A stretch of 64,000 nucleotides of DNA from Cytophagales bacterium (GTDB lineage: Bacteria > Bacteroidota > Bacteroidia > Cytophagales > UBA9547): positions 1 through 64,000 of the forward strand of contig JAAFIH010000019.1 in the NCBI GenBank assembly GCA_013297755.1, in the 5' to 3' direction. The translations under genes were made by a program, and so were the position numbers. Below, piece after piece: positions 54,105 to 64,000 of this stretch. Numbering within the stretch: position 1 is the stretch's first letter; the number at the start of each line of letters is the position of its first letter. The notes under the pieces are model-generated. The model was not told the origin of the DNA, made no database searches, and worked only from the letters and a program-made list of their open reading frames with translations.

Positions 54105-55208
54105 ATGAGATTCATAAATAACAGACTTTTCTTTTTTAAAAACATATTATACATAATTATACTTAGTATGTTTTGCCATTTTACTTCTTTGGCTCAAACC
54201 AACGTAGAAGAAGAAAAATCTTCATGTAGCAAAGCCTTAAAAGAAGCCCAAAAAGATTATGAAAAAGGAAATATAGAAAAAATTGCTGCCAAAATCGAGC
54301 CTTGTTCTAACTCTGAGGAATTTGATAAAATAGAAAAAATGCAAGCCTATCGTTTGCTTATTCTTACATATTTATTTCTTGACGACCAAAAAAATGCCGA
54401 TAAATGGATGTATAATTTGCTTAAACTAGAGCCTGATTACAAGCCCAATCCATTGATAGATCCAATAGAATATGTAAAATTATACAAATCATTTAGAGTT
54501 GTGCCTTGGCTATCGTTTGGTACTTTTTTTGGGTTAAATAGATCAAGTGTAGCATCCAAACATGCTTATTCTTTGAATAATTCTGAAGACCAACCCACCA
54601 CATACAAACCTGGTGTGGGTATTCAACTAGGATTTTTGGCTGATTTTAATATAAAAAAAAATATATTTCTTACTACTGAAATATTGCTTTCTACACGAAG
54701 TTTTAGTTCAAACACTGATGTATTGTTTGATTCATATAATGTAAGCAATGAAAGCTCTACTTGGCTTGAAATCCCAGTATCGGTAAAATACATCTTTTTA
54801 AACAAAAAAATTAAACCATATATCAGAGCAGGTTCTACTTTGATGTGGCAAACAGGTACAGTTTCGCAAATTGAAAGGTTCAATAAAACGTCAGACCAAG
54901 TCGAGCTTACTGGCCCTGCCATTGATTTAACTACCCAAAGATCAGACTTGAATTTTAATGTTTTTGCAGGTGGTGGCATCATGTATAAAATGGGTTATGG
55001 AAATTTATTTCTTGATGCTCGATATACATTAGGATTTACTAATTTTGTAAACCAAGCCGAAAGATATACCAAAATGGCAGAACTTATTTCAACTTACGGC
55101 TATTTGCCAGATGATTTTACTTTAAATACGATTCAAGTATGTTTGGGATATTCTTACTCATTCTTTAAAGTCAAAAAAAATAAAACTAAATTTATAGTAG
55201 AGGAATAA
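54105..55208 (+). CDS. Outer-membrane beta-barrel protein with helical periplasmic domain
   Basis: A 367-residue exported protein. A signal peptide (about 1-31, ending SLAQ) precedes a helical, TPR-like segment (about 35-120: ALKEAQKDYEKGN, ILTYLFLDDQKNADKWMYNLL), then a barrel region with alternating strands (LSFGTFFGLNRS, LTTEILLSTRSFS, PYIRAGSTLMWQTG, LFLDARYTLGFTNF). The porin-like part suggests outer-membrane placement. It follows the nSTAND1 gene by 23 bases and precedes a lipoprotein by 31, so the operon links cytoplasmic switch and envelope proteins. Confidence 0.72.
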   Translation: MRFINNRLFFFKNILYIIILSMFCHFTSLAQTNVEEEKSSCSKALKEAQKDYEKGNIEKIAAKIEPCSNSEEFDKIEKMQAYRLLILTYLFLDDQKNADKWMYNLLKLEPDYKPNPLIDPIEYVKLYKSFRVVPWLSFGTFFGLNRSSVASKHAYSLNNSEDQPTTYKPGVGIQLGFLADFNIKKNIFLTTEILLSTRSFSSNTDVLFDSYNVSNESSTWLEIPVSVKYIFLNKKIKPYIRAGSTLMWQTGTVSQIERFNKTSDQVELTGPAIDLTTQRSDLNFNVFAGGGIMYKMGYGNLFLDARYTLGFTNFVNQAERYTKMAELISTYGYLPDDFTLNTIQVCLGYSYSFFKVKKNKTKFIVEE

Positions 55209-55239
55209 AATATTAAATTCCTAAAAATTTATTATTAAA

Positions 55240-56493
55240 ATGATAAAAAAAACGCTTATTTCGATTATCTTATGTATATTTTTTGTGTATTTATATAGTT
55301 GTAATGGATTAAATGTAAAACCAAATTATGAAAAAGGTTTTATAAAATACTTTGGAAGTTCAACTTCAAAATCTTTTGCTGGTCAGGTTCAACTTACTTC
55401 TGATGGAGGATATATACTTATAGGTACAAGCAATAGAGATATGTATATTGCCAAAACAGATGCTGCTGGCAATATGATTTGGGACAAAAATTACGGTGGA
55501 GTAGGTGCCGATTCTGGTAGGGCTATCAAACAAATGTCTGATGGCTCTTTTATGGCTCTGGGTACATTTTACAGCACTACAAACACTGTTACAGGGATGT
55601 ATTTTTTGAAATTAAACCAAAATGGCGACACCATTTGGTCAAAAAAGTATTACACCAAAAGGACTTTACGAAATTGCTTTGGGGCTGATTTTATTTTTGA
55701 CGAACAAGACAATAGATTTTGTTTGGTAGGTGGCGTAGAAAACAAAAATCAAAATCAGACTTATTTGGGAGCCTTTAGGGTTTTGGTAGAAGCCGATGGT
55801 AGCTTGGCCAATTTGCAAGGAAGCTCTACAAGTTCTGGCAATCAACAAGAGGAGTATATTACAGGAATCAATACTTTTGCAAATTGTATTATAAAGGACC
55901 AAAACGACTATTATTTTACAGGCACAAGTGGAAACTCAGCTGATCCTTTTGGACTTTTTTTGGTACAAATGAATAAAAATTTAAGTATTTCAAATACAAT
56001 GTTTCAAACAACACTACAAGCCGACAAAAGTGTAAATGCTACACAGATGTTAAAATTTGACGATGGTAGTTACATATTTGTTGGTTCTGGTATCAACGAA
56101 GGTAATATTTCGCCTTATATTTTGCAATGCAGTAGTATTTCTTTTCCTTCGGCTCCATCTAATCCTAAAACTACATATTTAGGAAATGGCAAATCAGGCA
56201 ATGGGCGATCGATAGTAGCATTAAAAGATGGCAGTGGGTATGTAGTAGTTGGTTCTATTGATGTTACAAATGCAAATGGTAATACAAATAAAAATATGTA
56301 TATTACTAAATTAAGAAAAGATGGTTCAACGATTTGGGAAAAAAACTATGGCAGCAACGAAAACGATGAAGCCTCATTTATAAAACAAACTGCTGATAAT
56401 GGCTTTATTATTTTGGCAAATACTAAAATACAAAATTCTGAGAATGTAATTACATTGTTGAAATTGGATGAAAATGGTGATATAAAAAATTAA
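55240..56493 (+). CDS. Lipoprotein with beta-propeller-like repeats
   Basis: A 417-residue lipoprotein. The signal peptide ends in YLYSCNG, a lipobox with C at about residue 21. The mature part has repeated motifs of the form (T/S)DGG(Y/F)I(L/I)(I/L)G-x-x: TSDGGYILIGTSN, SDGSFMALGTF, DDGSYIFVGSG, TADNGFIILAN, usually followed by W-x-K-(N/Y)YG. These resemble the blades of secreted delta-60/propeller-type proteins. A role as surface or periplasmic sensor or adhesin is possible. It is the last clearly packed gene of the operon; the next starts 110 bases later. Confidence 0.75.
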   Translation: MIKKTLISIILCIFFVYLYSCNGLNVKPNYEKGFIKYFGSSTSKSFAGQVQLTSDGGYILIGTSNRDMYIAKTDAAGNMIWDKNYGGVGADSGRAIKQMSDGSFMALGTFYSTTNTVTGMYFLKLNQNGDTIWSKKYYTKRTLRNCFGADFIFDEQDNRFCLVGGVENKNQNQTYLGAFRVLVEADGSLANLQGSSTSSGNQQEEYITGINTFANCIIKDQNDYYFTGTSGNSADPFGLFLVQMNKNLSISNTMFQTTLQADKSVNATQMLKFDDGSYIFVGSGINEGNISPYILQCSSISFPSAPSNPKTTYLGNGKSGNGRSIVALKDGSGYVVVGSIDVTNANGNTNKNMYITKLRKDGSTIWEKNYGSNENDEASFIKQTADNGFIILANTKIQNSENVITLLKLDENGDIKN

Positions 56494-56603
56494 AAGTTTT
56501 ATAGAAATGTTCTTAATAAAGAATTTAAAAACCTATTTTTTATAATCATTTAGGAATAATAAAAAACAAAACTCTGCACATAAGCTAAAATATAAAGTGT
56601 ATA

Positions 56604-59600
56604 ATGAAAAAAAATCTACAAATAAAATTATTTTTTTTTCTACTATTATTCCACATCAATACATTTGCTAATGTAGATATTACAGTTGGTACAGTAGCAG
56701 GCTTATGTAATAAATCAGACATTTATAAATCATTGAGTACTATTAGTGTTTTTGAAACTCAAACTAGAGATTTTGGTTCTATTACAGGTGCTTTTATGAC
56801 AAGATTTGAAATATTAGCTCCCCTAAACTACGAATTTAAACCCAATTCAGGTGCTATAGCATTATTTGGAACAGATATTTTTTCGGAAAATATAGTTGTT
56901 TCGAGTTCGAAAATATTTGTTACCATTGCTGGTTTTAACTCCTTTTTTTCAGTTATTGACTGGTTTAATATAACAGGAATCGAAGTAAAATCGAATGATA
57001 ATTCGTTTTCAAATGTCAATTTTATTGCTTCAAATGTTGTTGGCTCTAGTATTGATGGTTTGACAAATGGCACTATATTGGCAACTGCTAGTTCTGTTGT
57101 AGCAGGCAATGTACAGCATTGGAAAGATTATTTTTGTACCAATGGTAATATAGAAAACATTATCCTTTTTCCACCTGGCGGCAATTTAGTAGTAAATTAC
57201 CCAAATGGCAACTTGGGGCTTCCACATACTTTTAATGGCACTACCCTATCGATAGACCCTAGTTTAATCAACAGTGGTACTGGTATTGGAATAAATTTTA
57301 CATATACTTATGCTAATCCTATCAATGGTTGTAGTCAAATATACAGAGATGCTATTGTAGAAAATACGCTTACTGGCATCAATTATTTTGTCTTGGGTAA
57401 TGATTTTACTTTTTCGTTTACACAAAGTACTGGTGTTTCTATTTTTGCATTTCCTACAGGAGGTCAGTTTTCAGGAAATGGTGTCAGTGGAAATTTATTT
57501 ATCCCTAATGCAATAGCTGGCCCATATCCTGTAAATGTACCTGTAACCTATACAAAAACAAATCCTATTTCAGGTTGTAAATCATCTGTTACAAAAGAAT
57601 TTACAGTTTTCAATCCTATCAAAGTGTTTGAATTTTCTCCCATCCCACCCCTCGAAATCGAAAATCCTACATCGTTTACAGGTTGGTTTTGTGCCAATGA
57701 TCCCGAAAAGTATAGCATCACTCTAAGTACAAGTACAGGTCTACAACTTCCAGAAACAAGTCTATCATCCGTTTCTGGTCGTAGTGTAAGTATCACAGCA
57801 CCCACCATTGCCAATAATACTACATTGGTTGGTGCTGATTTTGGTAAAGATTTTGGCGTTTCGTTTACAGGTTCTGTATTTGGAAGTGTGTCAGATTTTA
57901 GGTTTGTACCTAGCTTAATCACGGATGAATCAAAATCTGATTTCTTACTTACTTACAATGCAGATATTCTTACTTTATCTGGACGCTCACAACCCTTTGC
58001 ATACAATGTACAAGCCATACAAAAAATAATTATGGTATCAAAAACATCAGATTTGATACTTCAGAGCAATCCAACAGAAGAGTTTTGCTTAGGTGAGGTT
58101 AATTCTAGCAATATAGTTTCGGTTACTGGTTTATCATCAAATTGTTTTGTAAAATGGTATCAAATCACAGGCACTGGAGTAAATCAACGTAGACTTTTGG
58201 CTACTACAGCAGGCACAAACATAAGCTATACAACGCTTGGATTGAATGTAAACTCACCCACTGGATTATATAAATACTCCGTTTCTCAAAAGAAAATTGG
58301 TGGTTGCGAAAGCAATGCAATCAATTTTAATATCAACATCAAACCAATACCTAGTGTGCCTGGGCTATCTACATTAATAGCTAGTTTTCCTAATTTTTGC
58401 CAAGATAGTACATATTCTATAAGTTTGTTTCCAAACAATTCTACTCCAGGATTTAGTTACTCTTGGTACGATCAACCTGTAACAAGTACTGGGCAAAATA
58501 CTTTTAGCTCAAATTTCAAAACTGAACCTGTAAGTGTAAATTCAAACACAGGGTTTTATCTTACTACTAAACTAAATGGTTGCGAAAGCAATAGATCAAT
58601 CTCGACTACCACTGGTAGCAACCCAACTGTGGGTTTTGTACCCATCAATTTTTTGCCTAGACCAAGTTTACCAACTGTTGTAGGGAGCAATGTATATTGT
58701 GTTGGAAATACGATTTTACCAATATCTGTTGTTGGTACTTATAGTTTTGCCACAGACTTTAGATGGTTTACAAGCACCGTGCCAGGCAATATTTTGCTCA
58801 CATCCACAGGAGTAACGAGTAATAATGGTCTAGATTATACCAATGTTTTTAATACAGGTTTTAGTAATAATAATGCAGTTTCAATAACCTATTTCTTAAA
58901 ATCAAATTTTGTAGCTACTGGATGCAAAAGTTTAGAATTTTTACCTGTAAATTTCAATATTTATGCCAATCCAGCAGTACCATTTGTATTAAACGATAAT
59001 GGAATTGGGTTTACAAATAGTGATTTTTTAAATGACAGCAAATATTGTTTTGATGCCTCAGTAAATACATTTATAGGTATCAAAGTACTTAGTTTAGAAA
59101 CTAACCCTACTTTTTTATGGTACAATTCTAATACCATTTTAGGAGTAACTACTACATCAACAAGTTATGTAACCAATAGCTCAAAAAATGTTTCAAATGC
59201 TGAAACCATTTATCTATCACAAAAAATAAATGGTTGCGAAAGCAAATTAAAAAAAATAATCATAGAAATTACTCCACAACCAGCCCCACCTACTATTACT
59301 GGATTTTCTGAATTTAATTGTACAGGTACTCAACTTCAAGATTTGGTATCGAGTAGTACTATTTCAGGTGCTTCAATTAGATGGTACTCTTCCGTTTCTG
59401 GCGTGCTTCAAGCAGTAGGAGTTCCAAACATAGGCTCAAATATTTTTAATCCACTCAATAGTAATATTATTACTAATAACACTACTGGAAGCTATATTTT
59501 TGCTTCAGATTTAATCAATCCTAGTGGTTGTAGAAGTCCTTTGACAACTGTTACAATCGAATATAGACAAACACCAGACAAAGCCAAAGTATTTGATAAG

Positions 59601-62600
59601 GTTTTTTGTGCAGGCAATGCAGTAATTGGTAACTTAAAAGCTGAAACACCTATATCATCATTATCTGGTCAGTTTTTAGAATGGTATTATCAGCCTTCAA
59701 ACATTACTACTGTTGGTACAAATACTATAATCAATGGAGGTACTGTTTTCCAAAGCGAAATTGATGGTTCTTTCTTGGGCTCAAATTTTTCAGAAAATGA
59801 TACTTTTTTCCCTATTTTTATAAAAAATAACTTATATGGATGTCAAAGTGATTTAGCAGAATTACGAGTATATATTCGTAAGAATCCACTAATTCCGATA
59901 AGAAAAGCAAGTTATAACAAGTTTAATTGTGTAGGTGCCGAACTACCCATTATTAGTGCAAGTTTAGGACAAGAAAACTTAAAATGGTATCTGACCACAC
60001 CAGGCATTGGCATATTTCCATTTGCTACTGGTACAACTATTGAAACAAAAGATGTAATAACTGCTGTATCGGCTCCAGTGTGGAACAATAATTTTGAAAC
60101 AGCTCCACATCCTCAAATATATTTATTTTATAATACTCAAACTTCAAATAAAGGATTTTTGGCCAATAATATTACTTTTTCAGGATGTGAAAGCCAACCA
60201 CGTATAGATTCTGTTTTATATTTTCCTAATCCTCCAAGCCCAATTTTGCCACTTAGTACCGAAATTTGTGTAGGGCAATCAAATCAAACAATTACTGTAA
60301 CAGGAGCAACAAACACACTGGCTGGTTTTACACCAAATTCAAGTTTTAAATGGCATCTCAATAGTGTTACTGGCAATACAGTATCGCTAACAGAAACTTA
60401 TACAACATCAATATCAACATTAAAAGATACAGTTCTTACTTTTTGGGTTTCACAAAGTAATTATAATCGTTCTGGCTTTTCATGTCAAAGTCCTAGAGGT
60501 TCCACAAATTATGTCATTAAACCACTGCCCAAAATAGACATATTGAATACGAAAGCCAATTTTTCTTATTGCAATTCAGATCTTCCAAGCACAATTACAG
60601 GCTTACCAATGGGTGGCTTTTATAGTTCTACTTTTGGTGGTATTAATACTATTTCTGGAAATAAATTAAAATTAGATCCAAATCAAACCTTTGTAGGAAA
60701 TTCGCTAAAATCTACTATTACCTATTCTTTTACTTCTATTTCAGGGTGCAGCAATAGCCTTACAAAAGAGTTTCAAATCAATTTAAAACCTACAGGATTA
60801 AGTATGATTTTTGAAAATTTGCAAATCAATTCACTTCCTGGATTTTGTGCTAATCCAAATAATACCAAAGATTTGATTGTCAAAACCGATCAATCTGCCC
60901 AAAATCTGGGTACCGATTATATCACTGTAAAATACAATAACTCAAATGTAGTTTCTTTGATTACAAATAAGAAATTTAATCCTGCAAATATTTTTGCAAC
61001 TGCTCGACAACTTGGATCAGATATGGAAACAGTAACTGTAACCTATAAGTATATCATCAATGGAAGTGGTTGTGTTGATAGTATAAGTACTACCAAAGAG
61101 TTGTATGCACATCCAAACCTTACATTTGAAGAAGACGAAAATTGTGAAAAAATTGAAATTAATATTCAATCATCAATAACAGGCATTAATCTTATAAATT
61201 CATTAAAATACAAATGGACTGGTGCAAGTTTAAGTAATTTTGTAAATACTACACTACCTGATTTGAGAGGTACTTTTACTCCAGGTCCAAAAAACATAAG
61301 ACTTACTGTATCAACCAAAGATGGATGCACAAACCAACTTACCAAATTAATAAACATAGGTGCAAATCCTGAAGCTAAATTTATTTTCAAAAATATTTGT
61401 GAAAACGATATAACTGAAATTGTAGATTCATCAAAAATAGCAAATGGAAAAATAGTGCATAGAAGTATCAATTTTGGCGATGGTTCAGCTTGGGATGTTG
61501 CCCAAAACGAATTGCAAGGACTAGGAAATAGCTCAACAGTGATGCACAAATTCCAAAATGCGTCTACAAACTATACAACAGTGATGACAGTAACCTCAGA
61601 TTTAGGTTGCAGTAGTATATTTAGTAATAATATTTATATTTTACCTACTTATTTGATTGCAAATACAGGCTTGTATGATGCAAATTTTGGATCTGAAATT
61701 GGTTGGTTTAGTGAATCTTTGCTCAAAACAGATACAACAAACCATTGGAAACTAAAAGTGCCCTCTAAAAATAATTTAAACAGTGCAGTTGGTCGAGTTT
61801 GGTATATTGATAATGCCAAAAATAACCCAAATACTTATGCTATAGGCCAGTCTTCAGCATTGAATTCGCCATGTTTTGATTTTTCAAACTACAACAAACC
61901 TATGGTTTCGTTTGATAATTTTATTGATACAAGAGAAGGTGCAGATGGTGTGATCTTTCAATATTCTATCAATGGCGGTCAATCTTGGAACGATTTAGGA
62001 TTTATTAATTCGGGCATAACATGGTACAATTCTTTAAATATTTTGGGTAATCCAGGTAATTCGCCTCAAGGTTGGAGCAAAAAATTAGATGCCATTACGC
62101 AAAAAAAATGGCTGAAAAGCAGCCATACACTTGATGAAGTAAGAAACCAAAAATCAGTAAGATTTAGATTTGCTTTTGCAAGTGCCAATCAAAGTTTCAG
62201 CTCAGGCGAAACTGCCGAAGGTTTTGCAGTAAACAATTTTAGAATTAATAAAAGAACCAAAATCACTCTTATAGAACAATTCGTAAATGAAAATAGTAAT
62301 GAAAGCAAAATTGCCTGTCGTGGCAATAATTCTATTGGGTTGAGGGGCATAGATAATATTGTAAAAGATAGCCCAGACAACATAGTGGCCATCAAATACC
62401 ACACCTCTTTTCCGTCTGATGATCGATTTAATTTAGAAAATCCATCAGACCCAAGTGTAAGAATATTATATAATTCTGTAAACGAAGTACCAAAAACAAT
62501 ACTTGATGGCAATGTTTTCATAGGGTCTACTTTTAGCAAAAACGATGCTTTTATGGAAGATAGTCTCAAAAAAGTAGCTTTATTGCAAACCCTAACTCCA

Positions 62601-63245
62601 CCTGATTTTGATATTGAACTTTCATTGAACAATGATTTAATTTTAATTACTGTTACTTCAAATCTTACTTATCCTGCAAATGAAGATACGCTTTTGGTAT
62701 TGAATGTAGCACAAATAGAAAGGTCTGTAACATTTACAGGATTTAATGGTCAAACTGAGTTTGAAAGTGTGCTCAAAAGGTTTATCCCTAGTGCATCTGG
62801 CACTATTTTGGAGGAACCCATGACAAAAACACAAAAAAAAGTTTTCAGTTTTGGTTTTGACCCTAATTTAGTTAAAACTACAAATATGTTGGGATTTGTA
62901 GTTTTCTTACAAAATTCAATATCAAAACATATATCTCAGTCAGCCTATATTGGACCAAGATTTGAAAATATAAGTTCTATAAATAAATCAGATAACGAAG
63001 AAAATAACGTAGCCATTTATCCTAATCCTGCACAAAATATTGTTTATATACACTCAGATAACCAAAAAATAACTAAAGTTGAACTAACAAATATTTTAGG
63101 AAATAGTATTGAAACACCAATATTAAAGCTAGATAATGAACGATATACTATCAATACTGAAAAAATTGCTAATGGCCTTTATTTTGTATCAATATACTTT
63201 GAAAACAAAACTTTATTTAAAAATAAAATTGTGATATTCAAATAA
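56604..63245 (+). CDS. Giant secreted modular protein with T9SS sorting domain
   Basis: A 2213-residue exported protein. A signal peptide (about 1-22) is followed by many cysteine-paired Ig-like modules (about 25-1610) with recurrent C-x-(S/G) patterns and the repeated phrase (N/G)GCES(N/K), encoded by near-identical stretches at about 58300, 58575 and 59230. A PKD-like region (INFGDGSAWD, about 1625) and a jellyroll-like domain (PCFDFSNYNKPMVSFDNF) follow. Near 1895-1975 the protein resembles an Omp28/thioredoxin-like domain (LIEQFVNEN, VAIKYHTSFPSDDRFN, EVPKTILDG) but lacks the CxxC pair. The last 80 residues are a Por/T9SS sorting domain (AIYPNPAQNIVYI). Likely a cell-surface adhesin or gliding-associated protein. 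Confidence 0.82.
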   Translation: MKKNLQIKLFFFLLLFHINTFANVDITVGTVAGLCNKSDIYKSLSTISVFETQTRDFGSITGAFMTRFEILAPLNYEFKPNSGAIALFGTDIFSENIVVSSSKIFVTIAGFNSFFSVIDWFNITGIEVKSNDNSFSNVNFIASNVVGSSIDGLTNGTILATASSVVAGNVQHWKDYFCTNGNIENIILFPPGGNLVVNYPNGNLGLPHTFNGTTLSIDPSLINSGTGIGINFTYTYANPINGCSQIYRDAIVENTLTGINYFVLGNDFTFSFTQSTGVSIFAFPTGGQFSGNGVSGNLFIPNAIAGPYPVNVPVTYTKTNPISGCKSSVTKEFTVFNPIKVFEFSPIPPLEIENPTSFTGWFCANDPEKYSITLSTSTGLQLPETSLSSVSGRSVSITAPTIANNTTLVGADFGKDFGVSFTGSVFGSVSDFRFVPSLITDESKSDFLLTYNADILTLSGRSQPFAYNVQAIQKIIMVSKTSDLILQSNPTEEFCLGEVNSSNIVSVTGLSSNCFVKWYQITGTGVNQRRLLATTAGTNISYTTLGLNVNSPTGLYKYSVSQKKIGGCESNAINFNINIKPIPSVPGLSTLIASFPNFCQDSTYSISLFPNNSTPGFSYSWYDQPVTSTGQNTFSSNFKTEPVSVNSNTGFYLTTKLNGCESNRSISTTTGSNPTVGFVPINFLPRPSLPTVVGSNVYCVGNTILPISVVGTYSFATDFRWFTSTVPGNILLTSTGVTSNNGLDYTNVFNTGFSNNNAVSITYFLKSNFVATGCKSLEFLPVNFNIYANPAVPFVLNDNGIGFTNSDFLNDSKYCFDASVNTFIGIKVLSLETNPTFLWYNSNTILGVTTTSTSYVTNSSKNVSNAETIYLSQKINGCESKLKKIIIEITPQPAPPTITGFSEFNCTGTQLQDLVSSSTISGASIRWYSSVSGVLQAVGVPNIGSNIFNPLNSNIITNNTTGSYIFASDLINPSGCRSPLTTVTIEYRQTPDKAKVFDKVFCAGNAVIGNLKAETPISSLSGQFLEWYYQPSNITTVGTNTIINGGTVFQSEIDGSFLGSNFSENDTFFPIFIKNNLYGCQSDLAELRVYIRKNPLIPIRKASYNKFNCVGAELPIISASLGQENLKWYLTTPGIGIFPFATGTTIETKDVITAVSAPVWNNNFETAPHPQIYLFYNTQTSNKGFLANNITFSGCESQPRIDSVLYFPNPPSPILPLSTEICVGQSNQTITVTGATNTLAGFTPNSSFKWHLNSVTGNTVSLTETYTTSISTLKDTVLTFWVSQSNYNRSGFSCQSPRGSTNYVIKPLPKIDILNTKANFSYCNSDLPSTITGLPMGGFYSSTFGGINTISGNKLKLDPNQTFVGNSLKSTITYSFTSISGCSNSLTKEFQINLKPTGLSMIFENLQINSLPGFCANPNNTKDLIVKTDQSAQNLGTDYITVKYNNSNVVSLITNKKFNPANIFATARQLGSDMETVTVTYKYIINGSGCVDSISTTKELYAHPNLTFEEDENCEKIEINIQSSITGINLINSLKYKWTGASLSNFVNTTLPDLRGTFTPGPKNIRLTVSTKDGCTNQLTKLINIGANPEAKFIFKNICENDITEIVDSSKIANGKIVHRSINFGDGSAWDVAQNELQGLGNSSTVMHKFQNASTNYTTVMTVTSDLGCSSIFSNNIYILPTYLIANTGLYDANFGSEIGWFSESLLKTDTTNHWKLKVPSKNNLNSAVGRVWYIDNAKNNPNTYAIGQSSALNSPCFDFSNYNKPMVSFDNFIDTREGADGVIFQYSINGGQSWNDLGFINSGITWYNSLNILGNPGNSPQGWSKKLDAITQKKWLKSSHTLDEVRNQKSVRFRFAFASANQSFSSGETAEGFAVNNFRINKRTKITLIEQFVNENSNESKIACRGNNSIGLRGIDNIVKDSPDNIVAIKYHTSFPSDDRFNLENPSDPSVRILYNSVNEVPKTILDGNVFIGSTFSKNDAFMEDSLKKVALLQTLTPPDFDIELSLNNDLILITVTSNLTYPANEDTLLVLNVAQIERSVTFTGFNGQTEFESVLKRFIPSASGTILEEPMTKTQKKVFSFGFDPNLVKTTNMLGFVVFLQNSISKHISQSAYIGPRFENISSINKSDNEENNVAIYPNPAQNIVYIHSDNQKITKVELTNILGNSIETPILKLDNERYTINTEKIANGLYFVSIYFENKTLFKNKIVIFK

Positions 63246-63290
63246 ACCAATTTTCATTTTTTTAATTAAAAAATATTTTTTTATTAAAAA

Positions 63291-63320
63291 AGTTACTAAA
63301 TTTTGAAAAATTTAGTAACT
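63291..63320. other. Perfect 14-base palindromic hairpin
   Basis: AGTTACTAAATTTT (63291-63304) and AAAATTTAGTAACT (63307-63320) pair perfectly with a two-base spacer, between the giant gene and the PAS-sensor gene. A poly-A run precedes it and no T-run follows on the plus strand, so it is more like an operator or RNA structure than a classical terminator of the giant gene. Confidence 0.6.
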
Positions 63321-63331
63321 GAAAAAATATA

Positions 63332-64000
63332 ATGTATAAACCCTATAAAATTTTATATTTTAAAACTGATTTCAATGGAATTATTGGTCATTATAACGAA
63401 AATTTTGCCCAAACTTTTGGTCTAAAAGATGAAACTTCCTCAAAAATAGATTTTTTTAAATTTGTTCATTATGAAGATTTACATTTAATTATTAAATCAT
63501 TAAATAGGTTAAAACTAAATAAATCAATACATGAAATAGTAGAAATCAGAAAAAAAAATGACATCATCGATTTTAGCTATTATTATTGGGAAATTACAAC
63601 CGAAAAAACACCAGATAATCAATCTATATTTACTTTTTTAGGATATGATATTACAAATTCTAAAAATAACGAATTCGAGGAAATTGACTCAAAATACATA
63701 TTGAACAAATCCCAAGAATTGGCAGGTATGGCCACTTTTAGGTATGATATTATTACAAAAAAATTAGATTGGAGTGCAGAAAGTATCCATATTTATAATG
63801 CTAAAAGTATAGATGACTTAACCCTTCCTTTTGTACTATCCAAAGTGCATCCTGAGGATCTGCATTTATGCGATTATACACTAATCGAAAAAATATTAAG
63901 CACAAAATCAACCTTCATTATCAATACAAGATTAGTAGATAAATCTTTTGAGGGGGGCATAAAGTACATTGAAGGAATATATGAATATTACTATAATTCA
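63332..64000 (+). CDS. PAS-domain sensor protein, start only (partial)
   Basis: An open frame from ATG at 63332 to the window end (223 codons, no stop). Two PAS-like domains are visible. The first (about 1-105) starts MYKPYKILYFKTDFNGIIG and has VHYEDLHLIIKSL and FLGYDIT as PAC-like end. The second (about 125-223) has ELAGMATFRYDIITKKLDWSA and VHPEDLHLCDYTL. HPEDL-type PAS/PAC signatures are typical of sensor histidine kinases or diguanylate cyclases, but the output domain lies beyond the window. Confidence 0.8.
   Translation, partial: MYKPYKILYFKTDFNGIIGHYNENFAQTFGLKDETSSKIDFFKFVHYEDLHLIIKSLNRLKLNKSIHEIVEIRKKNDIIDFSYYYWEITTEKTPDNQSIFTFLGYDITNSKNNEFEEIDSKYILNKSQELAGMATFRYDIITKKLDWSAESIHIYNAKSIDDLTLPFVLSKVHPEDLHLCDYTLIEKILSTKSTFIINTRLVDKSFEGGIKYIEGIYEYYYNS

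Noticed and set aside
58300-59246. CRISPR-like repeats from recurring TGGTTGCGAAAGCAA
   Set aside because: Three irregularly spaced copies within one long reading frame encode the GCES motif of repeated Ig-like modules.

Overview
The window is AT-rich bacterial chromosome from a member of the Bacteroidota, probably a Cytophagales- or Chitinophagales-like gliding or surface bacterium. The evidence is two proteins ending in type IX secretion (Por) C-terminal sorting domains (14202-14858 and 56604-63245), a 409-residue MraY of the long Bacteroidota type, adjacent rhomboid proteases, a GH3/serine-hydrolase fusion, TAnnTTTG-like -7 promoter boxes and weak Shine-Dalgarno signals. No rRNA, tRNA or CRISPR array was recognised.

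Layout. 1-2650: tail of a transposase, a small orphan ORF, a ferredoxin-reductase and xerD. 2850-10640 (mostly minus strand): mraY, a glycosyltransferase, a type II-like restriction-modification pair, two rhomboid proteases, a PhnP-like metallo-hydrolase and a small conserved protein. 10650-13950: a large hybrid histidine kinase with a coupled receiver protein. 14200-31480: a secreted cupredoxin, RNase R, a frameshifted Rpn-type nuclease, RecQ, FtsK, a uroporphyrinogen methyltransferase with an NAD(P)-binding partner, then an envelope operon (glycosyltransferase fusion, GH3/beta-lactamase fusion, HAD phosphatase). Short inverted-repeat (MITE-like) elements lie between several of these genes.

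31830-37920 is the most unusual region. The polA gene is followed on its own strand by three displaced, partly decayed copies of its own 3' end. Between consecutive copies sit small gene cassettes: a DUF6934-like gene with a tiny coupled gene, a DUF922-like membrane metallopeptidase, a second (frameshifted) DUF6934-like gene with two tiny coupled genes, and a BrnT-like gene overlapping a 49-codon gene. Each cassette begins 19-48 bases after a polA stop codon. The arrangement looks like serial insertion of toxin-antitoxin- or defence-like cassettes at the 3' end of polA. Immediately beyond lie an outer-membrane protein, a second methylase/nuclease pair, and a three-copy retropepsin-like protease locus with an inserted membrane protein.

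45070-64000: a lone TerD protein, then a tightly packed plus-strand operon: an NTT-like transporter with HEAT and cyclic-nucleotide-binding-like domains, a multi-TIR-like protein, an nSTAND1-WD40 NTPase, an outer-membrane barrel protein and a lipoprotein. A 2213-residue T9SS-exported protein and the start of a PAS-domain sensor follow. The gene set suggests an envelope-linked sensing or conflict system that I cannot assign to a named one.
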